DNA of 64,000 nt from Flavobacterium cupreum (GTDB lineage Bacteria; Bacteroidota; Bacteroidia; Flavobacteriales; Flavobacteriaceae). Below the pieces are notes generated by a model that saw only the letters and a program-made list of their open reading frames with translations, had not been told where the DNA came from and made no database searches. The stretch is taken from assembly GCF_003996965.1 (NCBI RefSeq), contig NZ_QWDM01000002.1:248001-312000 (forward strand), given 5' to 3'. Both the position numbers and the translations under genes were made by a program. Position 1 is the first letter of the stretch. Each line of letters begins with the position of its first letter. This document shows positions 44,303-53,968 of this stretch, piece after piece.

Positions 44303-47300
44303 ATGAAATCTAAATTATTACTAATGGTATTGTTACTGTTTACATCTTTTGCATTTTCGCAGAATCTTGATGTAACAGGAACCGTACTGGATGGCTCAGG
44401 TTTATCATTGCCGGGCGTGAATGTAAAGGTTAAAAGTTCATCGCAAAGTACAACCACAGACTTTGACGGATCTTTTAAATTATCAGGTCTCCCGAAAGGA
44501 ACCACACTTGTTTTCAGTTATATTGGTTTTCGAACACAGGAAATTGTGGTTTCGGGTACTAAGATTACCGTAAAAATGACCGATGATGCCCGATCACTCG
44601 ATGAGGTGGTGGTGATTGGTTACGGTAGCCAGAAAAAAAGGGACCTTACCGGTGCCGTAAGTATTGTTGACAGCAAAACGATTGAAGCGTTAAAGCCTGT
44701 AAAAGTTGAACAAGCTTTACAGGGAACTGTTTCAGGAGTAAATGTAACCAGCCAGTCAGGAGCTCCGGGTGCGGGCTTGGATATTCGTATTCGTGGTATT
44801 GCTACCAATGGAGAAAACAGGCCAACGGCTATTATTGATGGTTACGTAGGAGATCTAAGTTTATTAAATCCGAACGATATCGAAACCATTACGGTTTTAA
44901 AAGATGCACAAGCTGCCATTTACGGAACTATCGGAGCAAACGGGGTTATTCTAATTACCACTAAAATGGGTAAAAGAAATTCAAAAGCAAAACTTTCCTA
45001 TAATGCTTATTCAGGATTTCAGGAAACATCACGAAAACTTCCTACGTTAAATGCTACGGAATATGCTCTTTTATTAAATGAAAGTTATGCCAACGGAGGG
45101 AAACCAATTCCTTATCCAAATGCCACCGGCTTAGGAAAAGGCACCAACTGGCAGGACGAAGTTTTTGGAAAAGGAGTGCCTATTATCAATCATGACCTGT
45201 CAATTTCGGGAGGTTCAGAAAAAATTAATTATGCGCTTAGCGGATCACATCTGGATCAGGAAGGTATTGTTGGAGGAGATAAATCAGGTTTCTTAAGAAA
45301 TACAGCCAGAGTTGCTGTTGGTGCTGACGTGACCGACAAACTAAAGTTTAAAAGTAATGTCATCTATACTTATTTTTCAAGAAAAACACTAAATGAGAAC
45401 GGACTTGGATCTGTTTTATTCAATGCCCTAAACATTCCTGCAACCATAAGTCCTTATGATGCAAAGGGGGATTATACGCTAATACCGCTTAGTGGTTTAG
45501 GAAATGAAATTATAAACCCTCTCGCACAAATTGCAAATACCTATAACACTTACAATTATAAAAAAATCAGTGGAAATTTTGGTTTGGATTATAAAATTTT
45601 CCCGGGTTTTGTGCTTTCCGGTGCTATTGGATTTAATAGTTCGAACAGTGAATCCAAAACGTTTGGAAAACAAATCAGTTATGGAGGTAAAGTATTTGAT
45701 GTAAAGCAAAGTTCTGTAACACAGGGCGCTGTAAATGACAATGATTATTCCTTTGACCTTTATGGTACTTACACAAAAAAATTGGGAGAGAGCCATAATT
45801 TCACAGGAACAGTAGGAACAACAGTTTTTAAAACCTGGGGTAACGGACTTTCCGCTACTGGTTACGATGTACCATACAATTCCTGGGAATTTGCGGATCT
45901 TAAGTTAATAACAACGATAGCAAAAGTATTGAATAACGGGTCTTACGATTATGATCAGAGAAGATTATCTTATTTTGGAAGATTACAGTACGACTATAAA
46001 GGTAAATATTTATTGTCTGCCATGATAAGACGTGATGCTTCAACGAAATTTGGTCCGGATAATAAAATAGCCTATTTCCCTTCTTTTACCGGAGGATGGG
46101 TAGTTTCCGACGAAAATTTCTTTGGGGAATCAAAAACAATTAATTTCCTGAAATTAAGAGCCAGTTACGGTACTTTAGGAAATGACCAGATTGGTGATTA
46201 CCGCTATTTGGGCCAGCTTTCGGGAGAGGCAACGTATGTTTTTAACGATGAATTGGTGAGCGGAAGAGCTGAAGGAGTTTTACCAAATCCGGATGTGAAA
46301 TGGGAAGAGGCCAAGAAATTTGATGTGGGTGCCGATATGAAATTACTGGATAATAAAGTTTCGGTGGTTGCAGATTATTTTATCGATACCAGAAAAGATT
46401 TATTAATTCCGGGGATTGCAGTTACCGGTATTGGCGGTATTGGGGCTCCGGGTGCGGGTGCGCCAACCATAAATGCGGGTACCGTGCGAAATTCAGGTTT
46501 TGAATTTGCCATAGATTACAAAGAGAAATTTTCAGATGCTTTTTCAATGAGCGTGGGCTATAATGTAACCTTCCTTAAAAATGAAGTATTTGAAGTAAAT
46601 AATGAAACGCATTACATTGAAAGAGGTGCTTTTTCTGTAGGACAGCAAGCGCCAACCAGAATGGAAGAAGGAAAACCGATCGGATATTTTTACGGATATA
46701 AAACAGACGGGATTTTTCAAAATCAGGCCGAAGTAGATGCACATCCTTCACAACTGGCTTTAGGTGCCAATGCAGCTCCCGGAGATTTGAGATTTGTCGA
46801 TGTGAATGGGGATGGTGTTTTAGACAGTAAAGACAGAACCAATATCGGAGACCAGATTCCTACTGCTACCATGGGATTCAATTTCCAGATGAATTATAAA
46901 AATCTGGACTTTGCGGTGTACACATATGCCTCTTTAGGGAATGACTTAATACGAAATTACGAGAGAAATCTTTCCGATGTCAATCATTTAAATTACGTTT
47001 TAGACCGATGGACAGGTGAAGGAACATCCAATTCAACACCGAGAGTCACTACAGGAGCTACGGCAAATAGTGTTTTTTCTGATTATTACGTAGAGGATGC
47101 TTCTTACTGGAGAATACAAAATGTACAAATTGGATATACATTAGATCCTAAAATAGTTCAAAAGGCGGGAATTACAAAACTTAGATTATATGTAGGGGCG
47201 AATAATCTGTACACCTTTACAAAATACAAAGGTTTTGATCCCGGAGCATCTACCGGAGATCCGATCGCCGGAGGAATTGATTACGGGTTTTATCCTATAC

Positions 47301-47338
47301 CAAGAACCTATCTTCTAGGATTAAATCTTAACTTTTAA
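44303..47338 (+). CDS. SusC/RagA-family TonB-dependent outer-membrane transporter
   Basis: The 1011-aa protein imports oligosaccharides across the outer membrane, powered by TonB. In order it has a signal peptide (ends FAFSQ), a carboxypeptidase-regulatory-like domain (about 22-95), a Ton-box region (LDEVVVIGYG), a plug domain with the SusC marks ALQGTVSGVNV, RIRGIAT and AAIYGTIGANGVILITTK, and a 22-strand barrel. The end, RTYLLGLNLNF, has the terminal Phe needed for barrel insertion. SusD follows 11 nt downstream, so the two should form a SusCD complex. The linked GH16 enzymes point to beta-1,3-glucan (laminarin-type) oligosaccharides as substrate. Confidence 0.96.
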   Translation: MKSKLLLMVLLLFTSFAFSQNLDVTGTVLDGSGLSLPGVNVKVKSSSQSTTTDFDGSFKLSGLPKGTTLVFSYIGFRTQEIVVSGTKITVKMTDDARSLDEVVVIGYGSQKKRDLTGAVSIVDSKTIEALKPVKVEQALQGTVSGVNVTSQSGAPGAGLDIRIRGIATNGENRPTAIIDGYVGDLSLLNPNDIETITVLKDAQAAIYGTIGANGVILITTKMGKRNSKAKLSYNAYSGFQETSRKLPTLNATEYALLLNESYANGGKPIPYPNATGLGKGTNWQDEVFGKGVPIINHDLSISGGSEKINYALSGSHLDQEGIVGGDKSGFLRNTARVAVGADVTDKLKFKSNVIYTYFSRKTLNENGLGSVLFNALNIPATISPYDAKGDYTLIPLSGLGNEIINPLAQIANTYNTYNYKKISGNFGLDYKIFPGFVLSGAIGFNSSNSESKTFGKQISYGGKVFDVKQSSVTQGAVNDNDYSFDLYGTYTKKLGESHNFTGTVGTTVFKTWGNGLSATGYDVPYNSWEFADLKLITTIAKVLNNGSYDYDQRRLSYFGRLQYDYKGKYLLSAMIRRDASTKFGPDNKIAYFPSFTGGWVVSDENFFGESKTINFLKLRASYGTLGNDQIGDYRYLGQLSGEATYVFNDELVSGRAEGVLPNPDVKWEEAKKFDVGADMKLLDNKVSVVADYFIDTRKDLLIPGIAVTGIGGIGAPGAGAPTINAGTVRNSGFEFAIDYKEKFSDAFSMSVGYNVTFLKNEVFEVNNETHYIERGAFSVGQQAPTRMEEGKPIGYFYGYKTDGIFQNQAEVDAHPSQLALGANAAPGDLRFVDVNGDGVLDSKDRTNIGDQIPTATMGFNFQMNYKNLDFAVYTYASLGNDLIRNYERNLSDVNHLNYVLDRWTGEGTSNSTPRVTTGATANSVFSDYYVEDASYWRIQNVQIGYTLDPKIVQKAGITKLRLYVGANNLYTFTKYKGFDPGASTGDPIAGGIDYGFYPIPRTYLLGLNLNF

Positions 47339-47349
47339 TTGTTATCAAA

Positions 47350-48849
47350 ATGAAAAAATACACGCACCTATTCCTTTTAACAGGAATGCTATTTTCAACA
47401 GTTTTTAGTTCTTGTTCAGATGATTTTGTAGAAACCAAACCTAATTATTCTATTGATTCTGAGAACTATTTTAACTCAAAAGAAGATTACGATCAGGCAT
47501 TAGTTGCCGCTTATGATGTACTGCAATCTACCTATGTAAATGTATTGCTTGGCGAAATCGCTTCAGATAATACTTTGGCAGGAGGCGAAAGTCCTACTGA
47601 TGTGGTGGGTTTCCAGCAGGTAGACGATATGATCCATACGCCGGTCAACAGCAACTTACATGATATCTGGAACTGGATGTTTGCCGGAGTTCAAAGAACC
47701 AATTATATTCTTGAATTTAAGGATAAAACCGATTTTGAAGGAAAAGCACAACTCCTTGCAGAAACCCGCTTTCTTAGAGCATACTACCACTTTGAATTAG
47801 TAAAATGGTTTGGTGGTATCCCTTTGAAGGGAGATGCAAGGTTTAAGCTTGGTGATGAAACTAAAATTCCACGTTCGTCTGTTGCAGAAGTATATGCTTC
47901 CATCGAAGCTGATTTAACATACGCAGTAGCTAATTTAGCTCCGACAACGACTCAAAAAGGAAGAATTACAAAAGGTGCTGCACAGGCCTTATTAGGAAAA
48001 GCCTATTTGTATCAGAATAAATTTGCCCCGGCAGCTTCGACTTTACAGGCATTAATCAATTCAGGACCTTATTCGCTGGTAACAGATTACAATTCAATAT
48101 TTGAAATGGCAGGAGAGAACGGAGCAGAGTCTGTTTTCGAAGTGCAATATACCGATATCGAAGGTGCAGGATTTGGATGTTTACAGTGTAGTGAAGGAAA
48201 TGTTGCCGTAGGTTTTAGCGGAGTAAGAGGTTACGAAGGACCGTTTTTTAGTTCCGGATTTAGTTTCAATATTCCAACCCAGGAAAGTGCAGATGCATTT
48301 CAGACTGGTGATAAACGTAAAAATATCGCCATTCTGGATATAAATGCATGGGCACTGGCTAATGCAAATTATGACAATGGTAACGGAATCAAATTTGGAA
48401 AAGGGAATGAAGATACCGGTTTCTTCAACAGAAAATACCTTCCAAGAAAAAGAAGTGACGGGGCTCAGGGGGATTTAAACTTAACAAACCCGAATAATTA
48501 CAGAGCCATTCGCTACGCCGATGTTTTACTAATGGCTGCAGAAGCTTACAACAGAGGAGCAATTGATGATGGTAAAGCCAAAGAATACCTGAATCTGGTA
48601 AGAAGACGTGCTTTTGGAGATCTTAATCATGATGTAAACCTTACCGGCGCTTCTTTGACTGATGTCATTTTAAATGAAAGACGAGTAGAACTTTTTGGAG
48701 AAGGACACCGTTTCTTTGATCTTGTCCGAACTGGAAAAGCAGTGGGAACTATTCCTGGTTTTAAAGCGAATAAAAACGAATTATTTCCCGTTCCAATTGA
48801 AGAAATTCAGTTTGCCGGCGGAAACTGGGCACAAAATCCTGGATATTAA
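47350..48849 (+). CDS. SusD/RagB-family glycan-binding lipoprotein
   Basis: The 499-aa lipoprotein is the lid of the SusC transporter and binds oligosaccharides at the cell surface. The lipobox is FSSC. The mature protein starts CSDDFVETKP, an acidic post-Cys signal like the Bacteroidota lipoprotein export signal, which supports surface display. The TPR-rich SusD fold is evident from YFNSKEDYDQALVAAYDVLQ, LAETRFLRAYYHFELVKWFG, AAQALLGKAYLYQNKFAPAA and the C-terminal ILNERRVELFGEGHRFFDLV. The gene lies 11 nt after susC and 12 nt before the glycan-binding protein gene. Confidence 0.95.
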   Translation: MKKYTHLFLLTGMLFSTVFSSCSDDFVETKPNYSIDSENYFNSKEDYDQALVAAYDVLQSTYVNVLLGEIASDNTLAGGESPTDVVGFQQVDDMIHTPVNSNLHDIWNWMFAGVQRTNYILEFKDKTDFEGKAQLLAETRFLRAYYHFELVKWFGGIPLKGDARFKLGDETKIPRSSVAEVYASIEADLTYAVANLAPTTTQKGRITKGAAQALLGKAYLYQNKFAPAASTLQALINSGPYSLVTDYNSIFEMAGENGAESVFEVQYTDIEGAGFGCLQCSEGNVAVGFSGVRGYEGPFFSSGFSFNIPTQESADAFQTGDKRKNIAILDINAWALANANYDNGNGIKFGKGNEDTGFFNRKYLPRKRSDGAQGDLNLTNPNNYRAIRYADVLLMAAEAYNRGAIDDGKAKEYLNLVRRRAFGDLNHDVNLTGASLTDVILNERRVELFGEGHRFFDLVRTGKAVGTIPGFKANKNELFPVPIEEIQFAGGNWAQNPGY

Positions 48850-48861
48850 AAAATACGAATT

Positions 48862-50484
48862 ATGAAAAAAATACATTTTATTATAAGTCTTTTCGTTTTA
48901 GCCACTCTTATAGGCTGCGCAAACGATGATGGCAGTGATATTGATTTAGACGGAGTAAGTGCGCCAGCCAATGTTTCAGCGTTAACAACAGTAACGCAGG
49001 ACAATACCGGAAAAGTAACCTTTATTCCTAAAGGAGAGGGCGTAACACAATATAAAATCAATTTCGGTGATGGCAGTACAGCTTCACCTTATGTGGGGCC
49101 AGGAGAAGTAATTTCGCATACGTATGCTGAAGGCGTGTATCATGCCAAGATTATAGCGATGGGAATTAACGGAAAAACTACCGAAGTCGATAAGGAAGTG
49201 GTGGTTTCTTTCAAAGCTCCTGAAAACTTAGTGGTAGTTATCACAAATGACCTCGCGATTTCTAAAAAAGTAACCGTTAAAGCAACTGCAGATTTTGCCT
49301 TGTTTTATGACGTTTATTTTGGAGAACCCGGAAAACCGGATCCAATTTCGGCAAATGATGGTGAATCTGTTTCGTATACGTATCAGAATGCAGGAGTTTA
49401 TACCATCAGGGTAGTTTCTAAAAGTGCTGCCATTCAGACTACAGAATATACGGCACAGTTTGAAGCAAAGCTTATTCTAAATCCAACGACATCCGCTCCG
49501 GCACCTCCAAACAGACAGGCTGGAGATGTGATTTCTATTTATGGTTCTAAATACACGAATGTTGCCGGAACGAATTATTTCCCGGATTGGGGTCAGGCAG
49601 GTCAGGGCAGCAGCTGGGGCGAGTTTGATCTGAATGGAGATAAGATGTTGAATTATATTAAGCTGAGCTATCAGGGAATTGCACTGGCAGATAATACTTC
49701 TATAGATGTTTCCGGTATGGATTTTATTCACCTGGATGTCTGGACCGCAGACGTGCAGAAACTTGAAACTTCTTTGATTAGTAAAACAGCCGCAAACGGA
49801 GAAAGACCAGTTACAAGAGATCTTGTTGCCAATCAGTGGACCAGTATCGATATTCCTGTTTCTGCCTTTACAAGCCAGACCGGATTCACCGTGGCCGACA
49901 TTTATCAGTTGAAACTGGTGGGAACACCATGGGCTGCAGGAACAGTTTTTATAGATAATATTTATTTCTACAAAGAACCGGCTGAGTCAATTGCCATACC
50001 GCTTGATTTTGAATCTTCTGCTCTGACGTATGCGTGGGGTGGTTTTGGAAATGTTGATGCAGCTATTGTTACAAACCCAAATAAAGCGGGAGCAAATCTA
50101 TCTGATAAGGTTTTAAAACTGGATAAAAAAACAGGTGCAGAAGTTTGGGGCGGAGCAAGTTTAAATCTTGAAAGTACCTTAGATTACACCAAAGGAACTA
50201 CCGTAAAAGTAAATGTATGGTCACCAAAAGCAGGAGCCAATATTTTATATAAGATGGAAGTGTCAACCTCTCCAAAAGATGGAAACGGAAATCCAACTGT
50301 TTTTATAGAAGTACAGGTTGCTACAATAGTAGCCAATGCGTGGCAGGTGCTGACTTTTGATTTAACGACTGCACCGGGCTTTAGTACCGCCAACAAGTAC
50401 GACAGAGTAATTTTATTCCCGGACTTCGGGCAAACCGGAACAGGGGCAACCTATTACTTTGACGATATAAAACAATCCAATTAA
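48862..50484 (+). CDS. surface glycan-binding lipoprotein with PKD domains
   Basis: The 540-aa lipoprotein occupies the SusE/SGBP position. The lipobox LIGC is followed by ANDDGSD, an acidic export-type signal. Two PKD-like beta domains (about 35-115, with KINFGDGSTASPYVGPG; about 120-205) follow. Two jelly-roll, CBM-like modules come next (about 215-370 and 375-540: MDFIHLDVWTAD, IPLDFES and YYFDDIKQSN). This build is typical of laminarin-binding SGBPs. Its N-terminal module resembles that of the next gene's product (APAN, GKVTF). There is no catalytic motif, so it should bind rather than cut glycan. Confidence 0.85.
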   Translation: MKKIHFIISLFVLATLIGCANDDGSDIDLDGVSAPANVSALTTVTQDNTGKVTFIPKGEGVTQYKINFGDGSTASPYVGPGEVISHTYAEGVYHAKIIAMGINGKTTEVDKEVVVSFKAPENLVVVITNDLAISKKVTVKATADFALFYDVYFGEPGKPDPISANDGESVSYTYQNAGVYTIRVVSKSAAIQTTEYTAQFEAKLILNPTTSAPAPPNRQAGDVISIYGSKYTNVAGTNYFPDWGQAGQGSSWGEFDLNGDKMLNYIKLSYQGIALADNTSIDVSGMDFIHLDVWTADVQKLETSLISKTAANGERPVTRDLVANQWTSIDIPVSAFTSQTGFTVADIYQLKLVGTPWAAGTVFIDNIYFYKEPAESIAIPLDFESSALTYAWGGFGNVDAAIVTNPNKAGANLSDKVLKLDKKTGAEVWGGASLNLESTLDYTKGTTVKVNVWSPKAGANILYKMEVSTSPKDGNGNPTVFIEVQVATIVANAWQVLTFDLTTAPGFSTANKYDRVILFPDFGQTGTGATYYFDDIKQSN

Positions 50485-50495
50485 AACAAGAAATC

Positions 50496-52160
50496 ATGAA
50501 CAAAAAAATAATCATAAAGATAGTATCCTTATTTGTGATCCTCTTGATGACGGGTTGTCAAAAAGATGATTTTACGTTCGGATCATTAGACGCGCCGGCC
50601 AATCTTAAGGTGACTTTTGATATAGTAGGTAAAACGACAGATACTCCGTTCGGAGACGGAACAGGAAAGGTTAATTTTAAAGCAACTGCTGATAATGTGA
50701 TCTCCTATAAGTATGTTTTTAGTGATGGCGGTGTAGATAACGCACCCAACGGAATGACAGAAAAAAGGTTTAACAAGACCGGAATAAACAAGTATACTGT
50801 TACTGTTATTGCCTATGGAAAAGGTGGTGTATCGACCAATATCACAACAGAACTTGAGGTGTTTAGTGACTTCAGAGATGCTCAGGCCGTACAGTTTTTA
50901 ACAGGCGGAACATCTAAAAAATGGTATTGGGCCGCGGCAGAAGCTGCACATTTAGGGGTAGGACCAAACGATAGTAATGCAGAGAAAAACTGGATTCCGG
51001 ATTATTATAAAGCGGCTCCTTTTGAAAAAGCAGGTTCTCCTACAAGCAGCTGTTTGTACGAAAATGTACTGACGTTCTCTTTAGTGGGTGAACAATTAAA
51101 ATTTGAACTGGATAATGGCGGTGCTACCTTCTTTAATGCTTCTTTCGAAAGTGTCGGAGGCGGAAGCTCAGGTTCTGATGCCTGTCTGCCCTACAATACA
51201 GGCGGTGCTAAAACAGTTTTATTAGGTCCTTCTGAATCAGTTGTGATGAAAAATCCAAATCATGCACAGCAAACCAGAGGAACCATGCTGAATTTCTCTG
51301 ATGGAGGTTTTATGGGCTACTATATCGGACAAAGTTCATATGAGATTTTATCGATCACAGAAAACAGAATGACGGTAAGAGCAGTAATGGGAGGAAATTC
51401 AAGCCTGGCCTGGTACCACACCTTTACCACAACACCACCAAACCAGAATCCGCCGACTACAGATTATACCAATCTGGTATGGTCAGACGAGTTTAATACA
51501 GACGGCGCTCCGGATGCTTCAAAATGGGTATACGATTTAGGAAACGGTGATAATGGATGGGGGAATAGTGAAAAACAGAACTATACTAATTCTGCCAGCA
51601 ACGTAATAGTACAAGGCGGAAACTTAAAAATCACAGCTAAAAAAGAAGCTTCAGGCGGGTTTAATTATTCATCAGCCAGATTAAAATCAGAAGGTAAATA
51701 TGATTTTACCTATGGAAAAGTTGAGGTCCGTGCAAAACTTCCGACAGGAGGAGGAACATGGCCGGCAATCTGGATGCTGGGTGCCAATTATGCTACAAAT
51801 TCCTGGCCGTCTTGTGGTGAAATAGATATTATGGAACATGTGGGGAACAGCCAAAACCTGATTCACGGCACACTTCATTATCCCGGACATTCTGGTGGAA
51901 GCGCCGATTCAGGCTCTAAAACCATTCCGAATGTTTCCACAGAGTTCCATGTCTATAAAACGATCTGGTCACCGGCATCGGTAAAAATTTATGTAGATGA
52001 CGAATTAATTCATTCTGTTGTGAATGAGGCTTCCCTGCCATTTAATAAGGACTTCTTCCTGATTTTGAATGTTGCCATGGGAGGTAATTTTGGAGGCAAT
52101 ATTGATGCTGCTTTTACACAGTCTTCTATGGAGATTGATTATGTGAGGGTATATCAATAG
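50496..52160 (+). CDS. GH16 endo-beta-glucanase lipoprotein (laminarinase type)
   Basis: The 554-aa lipoprotein begins CQKDDFTFG after the lipobox MTGC. This matches the QKDD-type export signal, so the enzyme should sit on the cell surface. In order: PKD-like domain (about 30-125), a roughly 180-residue domain of unknown family (about 130-310) and a GH16 catalytic domain (about 325-554). The active site is E442-I-D444-I-M-E447 (GEIDIMEHVG), with E442 the nucleophile and E447 the acid/base. The extra Met after the Ile is the bulge form seen in laminarinases. It would cut beta-1,3- or beta-1,3/1,4-glucan into oligomers for SusCD. Confidence 0.93.
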   Translation: MNKKIIIKIVSLFVILLMTGCQKDDFTFGSLDAPANLKVTFDIVGKTTDTPFGDGTGKVNFKATADNVISYKYVFSDGGVDNAPNGMTEKRFNKTGINKYTVTVIAYGKGGVSTNITTELEVFSDFRDAQAVQFLTGGTSKKWYWAAAEAAHLGVGPNDSNAEKNWIPDYYKAAPFEKAGSPTSSCLYENVLTFSLVGEQLKFELDNGGATFFNASFESVGGGSSGSDACLPYNTGGAKTVLLGPSESVVMKNPNHAQQTRGTMLNFSDGGFMGYYIGQSSYEILSITENRMTVRAVMGGNSSLAWYHTFTTTPPNQNPPTTDYTNLVWSDEFNTDGAPDASKWVYDLGNGDNGWGNSEKQNYTNSASNVIVQGGNLKITAKKEASGGFNYSSARLKSEGKYDFTYGKVEVRAKLPTGGGTWPAIWMLGANYATNSWPSCGEIDIMEHVGNSQNLIHGTLHYPGHSGGSADSGSKTIPNVSTEFHVYKTIWSPASVKIYVDDELIHSVVNEASLPFNKDFFLILNVAMGGNFGGNIDAAFTQSSMEIDYVRVYQ

Positions 52161-52189
52161 ATTGTAAATTAATTAGTAAGAATGAAATG

Positions 52190-52216
52190 AGAAGGTCAGT
52201 GTAAGGCTGGCCTTCT
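52190..52216 (+). terminator. hairpin between the two GH16 genes
   Basis: AGAAGGTCAG pairs with CTGGCCTTCT (10 bp, one G-T pair) around TGTAAGG, followed by TAATTTTAG. It could end or attenuate the susC operon before the second GH16 gene. Confidence 0.7.
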
Positions 52217-52242
52217 TAATTTTAGTAATTTAAAACGATACT

Positions 52243-53001
52243 ATGAAAAAAGTAGTTGTACTATTATTCATCAGCAGCTTTTGTTTCGCACAAAAAGTCA
52301 ATCGGAAGCTTATCTGGGAAGAAAATTTTAATAAAAAGAAAATAAATGAAACCTTCTGGAACTTCGAACTCGGAGACGGTTGTCCTGATTTATGCGGATA
52401 TGGTAATAATGAAAGGCAAATTTATACCAAAACCAACCACGTATTAAAAGACGGAAATTTAATTATAGAAGCCAGAAAAGAAGGCACTAAATACACCTCC
52501 ACAAAAATTACGACCAAAGGAAAAAAAGAATTTAAATACGGGCGGATAGAAGCAAGGGCAAAACTCCCTGTCGGACATGGTTTGTGGCCCGCATTCTGGA
52601 TGTTAGGCGCCAATATTGATGAAGTGAAGTGGCCGAAAACAGGAGAAATTGATATTTTGGAATATATAGGGCGGGATCCGCATATGGTTTATACGACTCT
52701 GCATACCCAGGACAGCCATGGCAATACAATCAATACCAAAAGAACAGAATTCCCTGCCATTGAAGAAGGATATCATATTTATGCGATAGAATGGTCTAAG
52801 GAGAAAATAGATTTCTTTGTAGATACAACTTTGGTCTATACTTTTAACCCTCAGGTGAAAGACCCAAATACCTGGCCATTTGATAAACCATTTTACATTA
52901 TTGTTAATCTGGCGATCGGCGGAAATTTTGGAGGACCTGATGTAGACGATACTGTATTGCCGCAAAAATATTATATTGATTACGTTCGTGTTTACGAATA
53001 G
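52243..53001 (+). CDS. periplasmic GH16 beta-glucanase
   Basis: The 252-aa protein is a single GH16 domain after a signal peptide ending CFAQ. There is no lipobox and no T9SS domain, so it should be soluble in the periplasm. The active site is E135-I-D137-I-L-E140 in GEIDILEYIG; WxAFWMLGANIDEVKWP and IVNLAIGGNFGGP are typical laminarinase-type subsites. It is similar in its catalytic core to the GH16 lipoprotein. A hairpin separates it from the upstream gene, so its level may differ. It would shorten imported oligosaccharides; a beta-glucosidase must be encoded elsewhere. Confidence 0.92.
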   Translation: MKKVVVLLFISSFCFAQKVNRKLIWEENFNKKKINETFWNFELGDGCPDLCGYGNNERQIYTKTNHVLKDGNLIIEARKEGTKYTSTKITTKGKKEFKYGRIEARAKLPVGHGLWPAFWMLGANIDEVKWPKTGEIDILEYIGRDPHMVYTTLHTQDSHGNTINTKRTEFPAIEEGYHIYAIEWSKEKIDFFVDTTLVYTFNPQVKDPNTWPFDKPFYIIVNLAIGGNFGGPDVDDTVLPQKYYIDYVRVYE

Positions 53002-53333
53002 TCATCAAAAATACTAGTATTAGTACTAAAAAAAGAAGGCTTAACTCGTTTAAATTAAGTGGTTTAGATTGTTTTGTCTTCTTTTTTTAAATGTTAAAAC
53101 CTTACTGTTATTTGGCAATTTTAAAGACTTTTTCATTATTTTTTAATTTTAATTTACATTAATTACAATTTTATTATCAATTATTTGTTGTTTGTATTTG
53201 CTTTTTAAAATAAATATTTGTTAAATTTGAACAGATATTAACAAAACTAAAAAAAAGATCCGCCTATTACATAAAATTACTTTTTAGAAAAAAATTACTC
53301 CAAATTTTAAACAGAAACTAAAAAAGTAGTATT
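53002..53333. other. 332-nt spacer with a promoter and weak hairpin
   Basis: AAAAAAGAAG (53029-53038) and CTTCTTTTTT (53078-53087) could form a terminator for the periplasmic GH16 gene, with CTTAA/TTAAG pairing inside. A promoter-like TTTG (53197-53200), 21 nt, TAAATTTG (53222-53229) precedes the sigma factor gene. No ORF is seen in the remaining AT-rich sequence. Confidence 0.5.
53197..53229 (+). promoter_or_regulatory. promoter for the ECF sigma factor gene
   Basis: TTTG, 21 nt, TAAATTTG fits the Bacteroidota consensus. The implied leader is about 100 nt long, leaving room for regulation. Confidence 0.5.
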
Positions 53334-53918
53334 ATGGCTGATCTGCATATTCCAGACGCTCTATTAGTAAAAAATTATGTTGAAGGCAATGAAAATGCTT
53401 TAGCGACATTAATTAAAAGACATGAGTCTAAGATATATGGATTTATATATTCAAAGATTGCTGATAGAGATATTTCAAACGACATTTTTCAGGATACTTT
53501 CATCAAGGTAATCAAAACCCTTAAAAGTAATTCATATAACGAAGAAGGTAAATTTCTGCCCTGGGTGATGCGTATTTCCCATAATCTGATTGTAGACCAC
53601 TTCCGCAAAAACAAAAAAATGCCGATGTACAGAGAAACAGAAGAGTTTTCTATCTTCTCTGTGATGTCTGATGATTCATTGACCATCGAAAACAAGATGA
53701 TTTTTGATCAGGTTGAAGTAGATCTTAAAAAAATAATTGAAGAGCTGCCTGAGGACCAAAAAGAGGTTCTTGTGATGCGTATGTATCAGGATATGAGCTT
53801 CAAGGAAATATCAGAACTTACCGGCGTAAGTATCAATACCGCATTAGGAAGAATGCGTTATGCGCTAATGAATCTGAGAAAAATAATTGACAAACATCAA
53901 ATTATTTTAACCAACTAA
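53334..53918 (+). CDS. ECF-type RNA polymerase sigma factor
   Basis: The 194-aa protein has sigma-70 region 2 (about 25-95: DIFQDTFIKVIKTLKSN, FLPWVMRISHNLIVDHFRK) and region 4 (about 130-185: LPEDQKEVLVMRMYQDMSFK, then EISELTGVSINTALGRMRYA). It has no region 3. No anti-sigma gene of the zinc type follows. Instead a 47-aa ORF starts 50 nt downstream, before a strong terminator. It is probably a regulator of envelope or stress genes; the targets are unknown. Confidence 0.93.
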   Translation: MADLHIPDALLVKNYVEGNENALATLIKRHESKIYGFIYSKIADRDISNDIFQDTFIKVIKTLKSNSYNEEGKFLPWVMRISHNLIVDHFRKNKKMPMYRETEEFSIFSVMSDDSLTIENKMIFDQVEVDLKKIIEELPEDQKEVLVMRMYQDMSFKEISELTGVSINTALGRMRYALMNLRKIIDKHQIILTN

Positions 53919-53968
53919 TACTATTTTGAGTATTAGCCCGTTATACTATTATAAAACACTTTCATGGT

